Shown here in pieces: positions 9,241 through 16,803 of a stretch of DNA of 64,000 nucleotides (position 1 is the stretch's first letter; every line of letters starts with the position of its first letter). Under the pieces are notes generated by a model, which worked only from the letters and a program-made list of their open reading frames with translations, was not told the DNA's origin and searched no databases. This DNA comes from Aquimonas sp041395245 (GTDB taxonomy: Bacteria; Pseudomonadota; Gammaproteobacteria; Xanthomonadales; Xanthomonadaceae), in contig JAWLAY010000007.1 of NCBI GenBank assembly GCA_041395245.1, positions 186,001 through 250,000 on the forward strand, in the 5' to 3' direction. A program made the translations under genes and the position numbers.

Positions 9241-10788
9241 TCAGAAGCGATCCATCGGGAACAAATCGGGTTGTGTGGCTTGCTCTTTGCGGGCTGCCTG
9301 GATCGGTCGCAGGCGACTGCCATGTTTGCGCAACACGTCCTCGCTCAATCTCCGCAAGTCGGGTTGAGATCGCCGCCACGCTGCAAGGCGCTGTCGCGCC
9401 TCGCGGCCTGCTTGATCTGCATCGGTTATGGGTCTGGGATAGTGGGTGTCGAGGCAAACGCCGTAACGCTGAAGCTGCTGACTGGAAAGGTGCCAGGGTG
9501 CGTGGATAAAGCCAGCTGGCAGGGCGGCCAGCTCGGGCACCCAACGACGAATAAAATCGCCATCGGGATCCTGATCGACGGACTGCTTCAGTGGATTGTA
9601 GATTCGCGGAATATTGATGCCGGTGACGCCGCTCTGCATCTGACACTGCGGGTAGTGGATGCCCGGCTCGTAATCGGTGAACAAGCGGGCCAGGTGCAGT
9701 GACGGTTGACGCCAGTGCAGCCATAGGTGCCATGCGGCGATCGCCATCAACATCGCGCGCATGCGAAAGTTCAGCCAGCCGGTATGGATCAATGCCCGCA
9801 TGCAGGCGTCGACGAAGGGCCAACCCGTGTTGCCGGTTCGCCACGCATCGAAACGTTGCGGAGAGAAGTCCGTTTCGCGCATGCCGTCGAACGCGGAGTT
9901 GACGTTGCGAAACTCGATACTGGGTTCGGATTCGAGTTTCTGGATGAAGTGGCAGTGCCAGTGCAGTCTTGACTCGAAACTGCGCAGCGCGCGGGGCCAT
10001 TGGCCGCGTTCTTGCGGCGGCAGGCCCATCAGTGCGGCGGCGCGGGCACGACTGGACTGCACCACCTCGCGCAGCGACAACGTCCCCCATGCCAGATGCG
10101 GTGACAGCCGGGAACAGGCTGAACCTGCCGTCAGCGGACTCGACATCTCGCGGGTGTAGTGTTCACCGCGCTCATGCAGAAAGCCGTCCAAGCAACGCAA
10201 GCCCGCGGCACGCCCGGCACGCTGTTGGATTCCGCTGCTGGATGGAATGTTCATCCCGCTGGGGGCATCGGGAATGTGGCCGTTGGTCGCGACGCGCGCA
10301 GCACGCATCGAGCCGATGATCACCTGAGGTTGGCTCATCAGGCGTTCCCATTGGCTGACCCAGTGCTTGCGCTCGCGCAAGCCTCGAACGACACCAAAAT
10401 GGCGTATTTCATGCCAAGTGACGCCACGGCTGCGGGCCCATGCGGCGACACGCAGATCGCGCTGGAACGTCCAGTCATTGCCGGTTTCCTGGTGTGAGTG
10501 CATGGCAACGAACCGCGTCTCGCGATGCAATGCCTCCAGCACCGTGGTGACTTCGCCCTCACGCAGGCACAGTGGCAACCCGATGTCGGCCAGTTGGTCA
10601 CGCAGTTCGATCAGTGATCCGCGGACAAACTGCCAATGACGCCAGGATGCATCGGGCTGCTGCCAGTAGTTGGGCTCAACGACGTACAGCGGAAGCACAC
10701 ACCCGCCGTCTGCCGCGCGCTGCAGTGCGGCGTGGTCGTGGACTCGCAGGTCTCGCTTGTACCAGACGACATGGATCGATGCGGACAT
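9241..10788 (-). CDS. Deoxyribodipyrimidine photolyase / cryptochrome family protein
   Basis: A 515-aa flavoprotein. The N-terminal photolyase alpha/beta domain starts VVWYKRDLRVHDHAAL, and the C-terminal FAD-binding helical domain contains LSPHLAWGTLSLREVV, the WPFVDACMRALIHTGWLNFRMR helix region and DYEPGIHYPQCQMQ. Classical CPD photolyases have a similar layout. The Tyr-Glu-Pro-Gly-Ile-His-Tyr segment and the C-terminal extension instead point to a cryptochrome-like subgroup often annotated separately in proteobacteria, so light-driven repair is inferred, not proven. An Ada-AlkA/Ogt pair lies on the same arm but is not operonic with it. The start at 10788 gives MSASIHVVWYKRD, typical of the family. 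Confidence 0.85.
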   Translation of the reverse strand: MSASIHVVWYKRDLRVHDHAALQRAADGGCVLPLYVVEPNYWQQPDASWRHWQFVRGSLIELRDQLADIGLPLCLREGEVTTVLEALHRETRFVAMHSHQETGNDWTFQRDLRVAAWARSRGVTWHEIRHFGVVRGLRERKHWVSQWERLMSQPQVIIGSMRAARVATNGHIPDAPSGMNIPSSSGIQQRAGRAAGLRCLDGFLHERGEHYTREMSSPLTAGSACSRLSPHLAWGTLSLREVVQSSRARAAALMGLPPQERGQWPRALRSFESRLHWHCHFIQKLESEPSIEFRNVNSAFDGMRETDFSPQRFDAWRTGNTGWPFVDACMRALIHTGWLNFRMRAMLMAIAAWHLWLHWRQPSLHLARLFTDYEPGIHYPQCQMQSGVTGINIPRIYNPLKQSVDQDPDGDFIRRWVPELAALPAGFIHAPWHLSSQQLQRYGVCLDTHYPRPITDADQAGREARQRLAAWRRSQPDLRRLSEDVLRKHGSRLRPIQAARKEQATQPDLFPMDRF

Positions 10789-10825
10789 GCGCCGACTTTG
10801 CGAAATGCACCGCCAGCGGCAGGTG

Positions 10826-11181
10826 AAGATCCGCAGCTGGAGAACAAAATGGCTGCTCGGACGATCTGCTGCGTCGGCAGGCCGGTTCGCTGTCGCAGGC
10901 CATCGACATCACACCGGAATCGCTTCACGCGCGCAGCTTGCTGGGTATCGACCAAGCGCGCGGCGAACGCGTCTCTGAGCGACTATGCGGGTCGCACCTC
11001 GCTGGTGTTGCTGTTCGAGGACGAGTGCCGCAATTGCCTGCAAGCGGTGCGGTTGGCCGACGCGCGGGCCACGCCGCTGTTGTTGATCGTGGATGCCTCG
11101 GGCAAGGTCAGGCAGCGCGAACTGGGGAGTTTCAACGAGATCGATCTCGACGCCTGGTTGCTCGCCTCGGCAGCGCGTTGA
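10826..11181 (+). pseudogene. Thioredoxin-fold-like protein, frame broken
   Basis: The C-terminal half (to the stop at 11181) reads LSDYAGRTSLVLLFEDECRNC, then ATPLLLIVDASGKVRQREL. This resembles a TlpA/AhpC-type thioredoxin fold with a CxxC pair (Cys-Arg-Asn-Cys). The matching N-terminal half, GSLSQAIDITPESLHARSL and GIDQARGERVS, is in a different frame, so a single-base break lies near 10970. The start codon cannot be fixed: the N-terminal frame has a stop at 10824 and no convincing ATG, so more breaks are possible. The gene is divergent from the photolyase gene and directly precedes a membrane-protein gene. Function beyond a redox-fold guess is unknown. Confidence 0.45.
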
Positions 11182-11236
11182 CCGCGACAGGCGCAGTGCG
11201 CAGACTGCCCGCAGCACCTCGCCGGAGTCGCTGTCG

Positions 11237-11860
11237 ATGTCCCCACAAACCTTGAGTCGAAGTGGATTCGCCGTGCTGCTTCTCGTGCTGGGAGTCGCGC
11301 TGACGGCCTCCTTCCTGATCGCTCAGGATCGCCTGACCTGGCTGCTGGAAGTGATGTGGGTGCTTCTGGCGATCCCGCTGCTGGTCGTCACGCGCCAGCG
11401 CTTTCCGCTGACCGCACTGCTGTATGTCCTGATCGGCGTGCATTGCCTGATCCTGATCTATGGCGGCGCCTACACCTACGCACTGACGCCGCTGGGCTTG
11501 TGGGTGCAGGACGTCTTTGATCTGGCGCGCAATCACTACGACCGGCTGGGGCATTTCGCGCAGGGTTTCATTCCGGCGATCCTCGCTCGTGAATTGCTGC
11601 TGCGGCTGACGCCGTTGCATCGCGGTGGCTGGCTGTTCTATCTGGTGACGTCGGTGTGTCTTGCCTTCAGTGCCTTCTTCGAGATGATCGAGTGGTGGGC
11701 AGCGCTGATCTGGGGTGGCGAAGCGGATGCCTTCCTCGCGACCCAGGGCGATGTCTGGGACACCCAGTGGGACATGTTCCTGGCGCTATGTGGTGCCATC
11801 CTCGCGCAGCTCGCGTTGGCGCGCTGGCATGACCGGGCATTGGGTTTGCCGCGCGACTGA
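11237..11860 (+). CDS. DUF2238 / YjdF-type integral membrane protein
   Basis: A 207-aa protein with about six hydrophobic helices. It matches the DUF2238 (YjdF) family, recognisable from HCLILIYGGAYTYA, the conserved RNHYDRLGHFAQGF segment, and FFEMIEWWAAL with WDTQWDMFLALCGA near the end. The conserved polar residues (Asp-Arg-His, Glu-Glu-Trp, Asp-Gln-Asp) sit at helix ends, suggesting a transport or enzymatic role in the membrane, but the family's function is not established. The ATG at 11237 starts just after the broken thioredoxin-like gene; the two may have been one transcript. It ends about 50 nt before the BlaI operator. Confidence 0.8.
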   Translation: MSPQTLSRSGFAVLLLVLGVALTASFLIAQDRLTWLLEVMWVLLAIPLLVVTRQRFPLTALLYVLIGVHCLILIYGGAYTYALTPLGLWVQDVFDLARNHYDRLGHFAQGFIPAILARELLLRLTPLHRGGWLFYLVTSVCLAFSAFFEMIEWWAALIWGGEADAFLATQGDVWDTQWDMFLALCGAILAQLALARWHDRALGLPRD

Positions 11861-11913
11861 AGTGGCGCGTGGCATTGTGCTCGCGCAGCCTGAACAATGC
11901 GCTTGACGGGAGT

Positions 11914-11954
11914 GTTTACGAGTGTAATCTGTACCTACGATTACACGGGTAAAC
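11914..11954. promoter_or_regulatory. 41-bp palindromic operator of the blaI-type repressor gene
   Basis: Two nested inverted repeats share one centre (11934): GTTTAC (11914-11919) with GTAAAC (11949-11954), and GTGTAATC (11922-11929) with GATTACAC (11939-11946). The inner 25 bp carry the TGTA...TACA pattern typical of BlaI/MecI half-sites. The element ends 4 nt before the repressor ATG (11959), so bound repressor would block its own promoter or translation start. This fits the autoregulation usual for the family. Confidence 0.75.
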
Positions 11955-11958
11955 GATC

Positions 11959-12372
11959 ATGCAGATCAGCGATGCCGAAGCGGTGGTGATGGATGTGCTG
12001 TGGGCGGCCAGCCCGCGCAGCGCGGACGAGGTAGTAATAGCCTTGGCGGGTCAGCAGGACTGGCAAGAGGCCACGATCAAGACCTTGCTCAATCGCCTGT
12101 TGAACAAGGGTGCGATCAGCGCCGAGCGCGACGGTCGGCGTTACCTGTATGCCCCTGTGTTGACCCGCGAGCAATACGTGCGCTCACAGAGTCAGGGCCT
12201 GCTGGATCGCTTGTTTGGCGGTCGATTGGCACCGCTGGTGGCCCAGTTTTCCGAGCAGCGCGGCTTGCAGCCCGAGGACATCGCGGCATTGCGGGCATTG
12301 CTCGATGAGATGGATGAACCGCAGGCCCCCGATCCGACCACGCAAGCCGCGTCACGGCAACGGAGTCGCTGA
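11959..12372 (+). CDS. BlaI/MecI-family transcriptional repressor
   Basis: A 137-aa winged-helix repressor: ISDAEAVVMDVLWAASPRSA, the recognition helix region ATIKTLLNRLLNKGAISAE, and the wing RRYLYAPVL. The C-terminal half should mediate dimerisation and, in characterised relatives, is the part cleaved when the partner sensor is activated. It sits immediately behind a 41-bp palindromic operator and overlaps the M56-peptidase gene by one base (TGATG), so the two proteins are made together. The targets need not be beta-lactams: no beta-lactamase gene is present here, and many such pairs in proteobacteria regulate other envelope genes. The C-terminal tail (residues about 115-137) is low-complexity. 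Confidence 0.92.
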   Translation: MQISDAEAVVMDVLWAASPRSADEVVIALAGQQDWQEATIKTLLNRLLNKGAISAERDGRRYLYAPVLTREQYVRSQSQGLLDRLFGGRLAPLVAQFSEQRGLQPEDIAALRALLDEMDEPQAPDPTTQAASRQRSR

Positions 12373-14117
12373 TGGACGCCGTCGTGCAAAACGTGTTTGA
12401 AAGCCTGATCGCTCTCACTGCGGCGCTGGCTATGGTGCTGTCGCTGCGCAGGTCGTGGCGACGCCGCTTCGGCGCCAGCACCACCTATGCCTTATGGAGC
12501 TTGGTTCCAATAGCCGTCGCGACGGTGTGGTTGCCAGCACGCCAACAGGCGATCGAACTCATGCCGATGAACCCGGGTACGGCACCCGCGCTACTGCCGC
12601 CTCCGTCAATCACCACGATGTCCTCAGCGGCGGATTGGAGCACCTGGCTTGGCGTGGCGTGGTTACTCGGTGCCGCATTGGTCTCGTGGCATCTGTTGCG
12701 CCAACAGCGGGCATTTCGACGGGGTTTGGGATCCCTCACACCGATCGGTGAGCGAATCTGCATGGCCGAGACGCGTGAGCACTTGCCCGCCGTGGTCGGC
12801 TTGCCCGGCACCATCGTGCTGCCGTTCGATTTCGCGAACCGTTTCAGCACCGAGCAGCAGACATTGATGCTGGCGCACGAACGGGTCCACCTGCAGCGCG
12901 GCGATCTCTGGATCAACGCGGGCGTTGCCGTGCTGCGCGTCGTTTGCTGGTTCCATCCGCTGGTTCACTACGCCGCCCGGTGTCTCCGATTCGATCAGGA
13001 GCTGGCCTGCGATGCGCGGGTGCTGTTGGCCTATCCGCATTGGCGTCGTTGCTACGGCGAAACCCTGTTGCAGGCCGAGTCACTCGGTCATCCCGTCCCA
13101 CTGGGTTGCCACGCGTTTGGCACTCATCCACTGAAGGAGCGCATTGCCATGTTGATCAAACCCTTCCCCGATCGCAGCACGCGACGCCTTGCACGATGGG
13201 TGCTTGCCGTCTTGATCGTCGCCGGCTCCACCTTCGCGTGGGCGACCCAGGCCCCAAGCGTTGGCGATGGTCATCGCGCAATCGTGATTGATCTCGCCTT
13301 GGAGCGCCAAACCGTCAGCCTGAAGAGCAATGCCATCTTCAATTCGAACGATGGCAAGCCACGCCTGATGGCGCTACCCGGCAGTCCGTTTTCCGTCGCC
13401 GTGGGCGAGCCCGATGCGCGGTGGGAGGCGGAGTTCGTTGCAACGGAAAGCGCGCCGGCGCAATTCGATCTTCGAGGCAAGATTCGTTTTGATGGCCAGT
13501 TGATCGGCGAGCCGCGACTTCTGGTCGAGACGGGAAAGACAGCCAGAATTGAAGTCAGCACCGAGGACGGGAAGCATCAGTTCGGTATGGACGTAACCCT
13601 GAGCTGGGGCGAACTGTCGGCGCCGCCCGCACCGCCCGCACCGCCAGAAGCGCCAGAAGCCCCAGAAGCCCCAGAAGCGCCAGAAGCGCCAGAAGCGCCA
13701 GAAGCGCCCTCCACGCCTTCGATACCTTCAATACCGGCGATCGCTCCAGTGCCACCCGCCCCATCCATCGCACCACCTGCCCCTCCTGCGCCACCCGCAC
13801 CACCGCCGCCGCTGTCCAGCGAGGTCAGCATCGTGAACGCACCGCCGCCGACGTATCCGGCCAGTGCGGTGCAGGATCGATTCGAAGGCGAGGTGTTGCT
13901 CAAGCTGCTGGTTAATGAAGACGGCACGCCGGCCATGATTTCCGTGGTGGAGAGTTCCGGTCATGTCGAGCTGGATCAGGCCGCGACCGCGGCAGCGGAA
14001 ACCTGGCAGTTCAAACCGGGCGAGCGCGATCATCGACCGGTCGAATCGTGGATCATGGTGCCGGTGAGCTTCAGTCTGGATGAGGCCGCTGCGGAGGCAG
14101 GTGACGTCGAGTCCTGA
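12372..14117 (+). CDS. BlaR1/MecR1-type M56 metallopeptidase with TonB C-terminal domain
   Basis: A 581-aa inner-membrane protein. Helices near residues 5-25, 37-55 and 90-108 precede the zinc protease motif HERVH (169-173), with Glu210 in ELACDARVL as a likely third ligand. Another helix follows at about 264-282. The periplasmic part is unlike a classical BlaR1. In place of a penicillin-binding domain it has a beta-rich region, then seven PEA tripeptides (residues 425-445), a long Pro/Ala linker, and a TonB-type C-terminal domain (about 485-570) containing PPTYPASAVQDRFEGEV and WQFKPGERD. By family analogy, signal sensing would activate the protease, which would inactivate the BlaI partner. 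The TonB domain suggests contact with an outer-membrane protein across the periplasm. Confidence 0.88.
   Translation: MDAVVQNVFESLIALTAALAMVLSLRRSWRRRFGASTTYALWSLVPIAVATVWLPARQQAIELMPMNPGTAPALLPPPSITTMSSAADWSTWLGVAWLLGAALVSWHLLRQQRAFRRGLGSLTPIGERICMAETREHLPAVVGLPGTIVLPFDFANRFSTEQQTLMLAHERVHLQRGDLWINAGVAVLRVVCWFHPLVHYAARCLRFDQELACDARVLLAYPHWRRCYGETLLQAESLGHPVPLGCHAFGTHPLKERIAMLIKPFPDRSTRRLARWVLAVLIVAGSTFAWATQAPSVGDGHRAIVIDLALERQTVSLKSNAIFNSNDGKPRLMALPGSPFSVAVGEPDARWEAEFVATESAPAQFDLRGKIRFDGQLIGEPRLLVETGKTARIEVSTEDGKHQFGMDVTLSWGELSAPPAPPAPPEAPEAPEAPEAPEAPEAPEAPSTPSIPSIPAIAPVPPAPSIAPPAPPAPPAPPPPLSSEVSIVNAPPPTYPASAVQDRFEGEVLLKLLVNEDGTPAMISVVESSGHVELDQAATAAAETWQFKPGERDHRPVESWIMVPVSFSLDEAAAEAGDVES
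13644..13706 (+). repeat. Seven 9-bp tandem repeats coding Pro-Glu-Ala
   Basis: Seven in-frame copies of CCAGAAGC(G/C) encode (PEA)7 within the periplasmic linker of the M56/TonB protein. They sit before a further Pro/Ala-rich stretch. Near-identical copies at the DNA level make the copy number prone to slippage, which would change linker length by 3 residues per unit without breaking the frame. Confidence 0.9.
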
Positions 14118-14143
14118 GGCGGTTAACGGGAACGAGGGCTTGA

Positions 14144-14374
14144 TTTTGCGAGCACGGCACCCTGACGGAGCGCGCCTACTTTCACACCCACCCGCATGCC
14201 AGCACCGTCCGCAAGGCGTATGTAGTCGTGGGCGATACCTTGCGCGGCTACGGCGAGACCGCCGAGTTCATCGAACTGGAATTCATCGCGCCGAACGGAC
14301 GTGCCACCCGCGGCTGGATCAACTGGATGGATGTGATGCCCAGTCTGTGGCGGGGCGATGGCGCGGAGATGTAG
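14144..14374 (+). pseudogene. SH3-like domain remnant without a start
   Basis: An open stretch from just after a stop (14141-14143) to the TAG at 14374 reads LTERAYFHTHPHAST, then KAYVVVGDTLRGYGE, then ELEFIAPNGRATRGWINW. This is the pattern of a bacterial SH3-type domain, as found at the C-terminus of small secreted proteins. No ATG, GTG or TTG in this frame gives a plausible signal peptide, so the 5' half is missing or shifted. It is probably the remains, or a frame-broken copy, of a small envelope protein. The following 130 nt before the methyltransferase show nothing recognisable. Confidence 0.45.
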
Positions 14375-14505
14375 GACGCGTACGAACGGCCGCGCAATGC
14401 AGAGTGCCGACACGCGGAACGCCCAGCGCGGTGACATCGCCGAAGTTGTCCGCATCACGCTCTGCTAGACTGCAGCGCCGCTCAGGCAACGTGGTCAGAA
14501 CATCG

Positions 14506-15069
14506 ATGTCCGGATTGAAAATTTCCTTGGGCTGTGGTGGTGTCCGTCTTCCCGGTTGGACCCATGTCGACGGAGATCCGCAATGGGAGCCGGATATCAC
14601 GGCCGACCTGTCGCAGCCCTTGCCCTTTCCGGACCAGAGCGCCGACTTTCTGCAGTCGGAAGACTTCATCGGGCAGCTGACCTTTGTTCAGGCGGAGGTG
14701 TTTTTTCGCGAGTGTTTCCGTGTGTTGCGACCGGGCGGTGTGCTGCGTCTTCTGACGCCGGATCTCGCTCTGCTGGTGTCGATGTATCAGCGGCGCGACT
14801 ATCGCCTGCGCGAGTTCTGGGATGAAGGTGTCGGCATCCCACTGCACACGCGGACCCTTGGCGAACTGGTCCACAAGGCGCTGACCTTTGCCCAGCAACA
14901 GTCGTTCTACGACGAGGAAACCTTGCGCGCGTTGCTGGAGCCGGTCGGTTTTCGGGTCAAGCGGGTTGCCTATCAACAGAGCGCACACCCCGAATTGCGC
15001 GGGCTTGATCAACGCTCGCCGGAGGACGCGATCAGCCTCTACCTCGAGTGTACGCGGCCTCGTTCCTGA
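14506..15069 (+). CDS. SAM-dependent methyltransferase (class I, type 11-like)
   Basis: A 187-aa cytosolic protein with a small Rossmann-type methyltransferase fold. The SAM-binding loop is ISLGCGGVRLPGWTHVDGD, followed by ADLSQPLPFPDQSADFLQSED and the post-I strand FRECFRVLRPGGVLRLLTPDL. Such proteins often act on sugars or lipids in envelope pathways. The next two genes are an acyltransferase and a polysaccharide deacetylase in close order (gaps of 12 and 2 nt), so this enzyme probably modifies the same glycan or lipid. The ATG at 14506 is chosen because it puts the SAM loop at the usual distance from the N-terminus. The acceptor substrate is not evident. Confidence 0.82.
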   Translation: MSGLKISLGCGGVRLPGWTHVDGDPQWEPDITADLSQPLPFPDQSADFLQSEDFIGQLTFVQAEVFFRECFRVLRPGGVLRLLTPDLALLVSMYQRRDYRLREFWDEGVGIPLHTRTLGELVHKALTFAQQQSFYDEETLRALLEPVGFRVKRVAYQQSAHPELRGLDQRSPEDAISLYLECTRPRS

Positions 15070-15081
15070 GTCCCCTGCGGA

Positions 15082-15987
15082 ATGACGGGCATGCGCACCA
15101 AGCCTTATCGAAAGTGGAAGCGCCAACTGCGTGAGTTGGTTGAACTTTTTTTGTTACCCGTTTTCGCGACTCTGCTGCCCTGGCGCTGGAGCTTGCGCCT
15201 GTTCCGCTGGTTGTCGCGCTGGCCCGGTTGGTACCGCGAGGAAATCGAGCTATCCATGAATCATGTCCGCGCCCTCGGCGTTGTCGAGGACGTTGATGCC
15301 TTCGCGCGTCGATTGCGCTGGCGCTTGTTGATCGAGCACATGGATTGCTATCTGGTGCCAATGCGTGGAGATCGGTTTCTGCGACGCTGGGTGAAGGCGC
15401 ATGGCGATCCGTTGCCCGAGTCCGGGCCGGTCCTGTTCATCGGTACGCATCACGGTTGCGGGTACTGGTTTCTGCCCTACGTGAAGTCACGCCATCTGCG
15501 GCCAAATATCGTCGCGCCACGACTTGGACCCTTGCTGAGCCGTTCGAGTCTGCAAGGCAATCTGTACGTTCGGTTGCGACACAAACTGATCGCTTATGCG
15601 GCGGGCCGACCGCTGGTCTACAAAGGCGGTAGCGCGGGTGAAGCGATTCGCCACATGCTCAGCGAGGGCGAAGTGTGTTTCGGTCTTTGTGACATGCCGA
15701 CCAATCGCCCGGATGCGGTGCCCGTGAGTTTGTTGGGGATGCCCACTCGCCTGGCACAGAACATGTTCGAGATCGGTGTGCAGACCGGTGCGCCGATCTA
15801 CCTGTTCACGTCCGATACCGACCTGCAGACGGGTGTGCGCCATATCCACTTTCAGCGTGCCGACAGTGACTGCCCCGAGAAGATCGTCCGGCAGTTCGCC
15901 GATCTGCTCAATCTCGCCATGCTGCGCGACACATCGGGGTGGCGATTCTGGTCGATTGCGCCCTCGTTCTTCCCAGAGCGCTTCTGA
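15082..15987 (+). CDS. LpxL/HtrB-like lysophospholipid or lipid A acyltransferase
   Basis: A 301-aa member of the lipid A biosynthesis acyltransferase family. It has an N-terminal hydrophobic segment (about 18-40, FLLPVFATLLPWRWSL), a conserved RRLRWRLLIEHMDCY region, then GPVLFIGTHHGCGYWFLPY. The family motif is His-x4-Asp/Glu; here the block reads THHGCGYWF with no acidic residue at the expected place. The catalytic dyad is therefore altered, or the protein belongs to a divergent branch. LVYKGGSAGEAIRHML and DMPTN correspond to later conserved blocks. It sits between a methyltransferase and a polysaccharide deacetylase, so it probably acylates an envelope glycan or lipid other than standard lipid A. 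The second ATG at 15091 is an alternative start. Confidence 0.78.
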   Translation: MTGMRTKPYRKWKRQLRELVELFLLPVFATLLPWRWSLRLFRWLSRWPGWYREEIELSMNHVRALGVVEDVDAFARRLRWRLLIEHMDCYLVPMRGDRFLRRWVKAHGDPLPESGPVLFIGTHHGCGYWFLPYVKSRHLRPNIVAPRLGPLLSRSSLQGNLYVRLRHKLIAYAAGRPLVYKGGSAGEAIRHMLSEGEVCFGLCDMPTNRPDAVPVSLLGMPTRLAQNMFEIGVQTGAPIYLFTSDTDLQTGVRHIHFQRADSDCPEKIVRQFADLLNLAMLRDTSGWRFWSIAPSFFPERF

Positions 15988-15989
15988 CC

Positions 15990-16793
15990 ATGCGACTGGT
16001 CCTGACCTATCATGCGACGCGCCTCAACCGCCTCACCCGCGATGGTTGCGATTTGCTGTCACTGCATGCCGATCTCAACTGGTTTGCGGATCAGGGAATT
16101 TCGGTTCTGCCGGTCGACGACCTGCTCGCCGATCCCGACGTGGATGGCGTGGCGATCACACTCGATGACGGCACGCGTATCGACGGATTTCCGCATTTGC
16201 ATCCGCGCCTTGGCCTGTTGCCATCGATGCTGCAAATCCTGCGACATGCCAAGCGCCGTCTGCCGCGTTTGTGCGCCAGCAACTTCGTCATCGCCAGCCC
16301 CTTTGCGCGCGACGTTCTTGCGGCACATCTGGTCGATGAACTGGGCGAGGCGCTGATGGATGCGGATTGGTGGTCGGAAGCCCAGGCAAGTGGTCTCATG
16401 CAGTTGGAAAACCACTCCTGGGACCACAACCATCCGCTGTTGCCAAACAGCGTGCAGCGTGACAACCAACGCGGCAACTTTCTGGTGATCGACAGCGCGC
16501 AGGATGCCGAGGCCGAGATCGCCGTGGCCAGCGATGTCATCGGTCATGCGCTGGGTCGTCGCCCGCGCTATTTCGCCTATCCGTTTGGTGATGTCAGCCC
16601 CTATCTGCGCGATGTCTGGTTGCCGACTCGCGGCGCTGCGATTGGTCTGCACGCCGCCTTCTCGACCGAGCCACGAGCCATTCGCCGGGATGACAATCCG
16701 TGGTCGCTTCCACGTTTCGTCTGTGGTCGGGACTGGACAGATGAGCACCAACTGGCCGCATTGGTGGATAGCGCTCGTCACGCCGATCAATGA
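15990..16793 (+). CDS. Polysaccharide deacetylase family protein
   Basis: A 267-aa NodB-like carbohydrate esterase. Motif 1 appears as AITLDDGTR with the Asp59-Asp60 pair, and motif 2 as NHSWDHNHP with the metal ligands His142 and His146. Later, FAYPFGDVSPYL corresponds to the YPxG motif. These enzymes remove N-acetyl or O-acetyl groups from glycans. No signal peptide is visible, so it probably acts in the cytoplasm on a precursor. The start at 15990 (MRLVLTYHATRL) lies only 2 nt past the acyltransferase stop, pointing to one mRNA and a shared pathway. The gene meets the rhomboid gene tail to tail at 16804. Confidence 0.85.
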   Translation: MRLVLTYHATRLNRLTRDGCDLLSLHADLNWFADQGISVLPVDDLLADPDVDGVAITLDDGTRIDGFPHLHPRLGLLPSMLQILRHAKRRLPRLCASNFVIASPFARDVLAAHLVDELGEALMDADWWSEAQASGLMQLENHSWDHNHPLLPNSVQRDNQRGNFLVIDSAQDAEAEIAVASDVIGHALGRRPRYFAYPFGDVSPYLRDVWLPTRGAAIGLHAAFSTEPRAIRRDDNPWSLPRFVCGRDWTDEHQLAALVDSARHADQ

Positions 16794-16803
16794 ACGCCTG
16801 CCG

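Noticed and set aside
7718..10090. 790-codon open frame antisense to pyruvate kinase and the photolyase-family gene region
   Set aside because: It mirrors the codon bias of real genes on the other strand, has no recognisable family features and no ribosome site.
13644..13706. CRISPR-like array
   Set aside because: Direct 9-bp repeats without spacers that code Pro-Glu-Ala in frame; a protein linker.
12372..14117. Beta-lactam resistance sensor (true BlaR1/MecR1)
   Set aside because: There is no penicillin-binding domain and no beta-lactamase gene nearby; the C-terminus is TonB-like.
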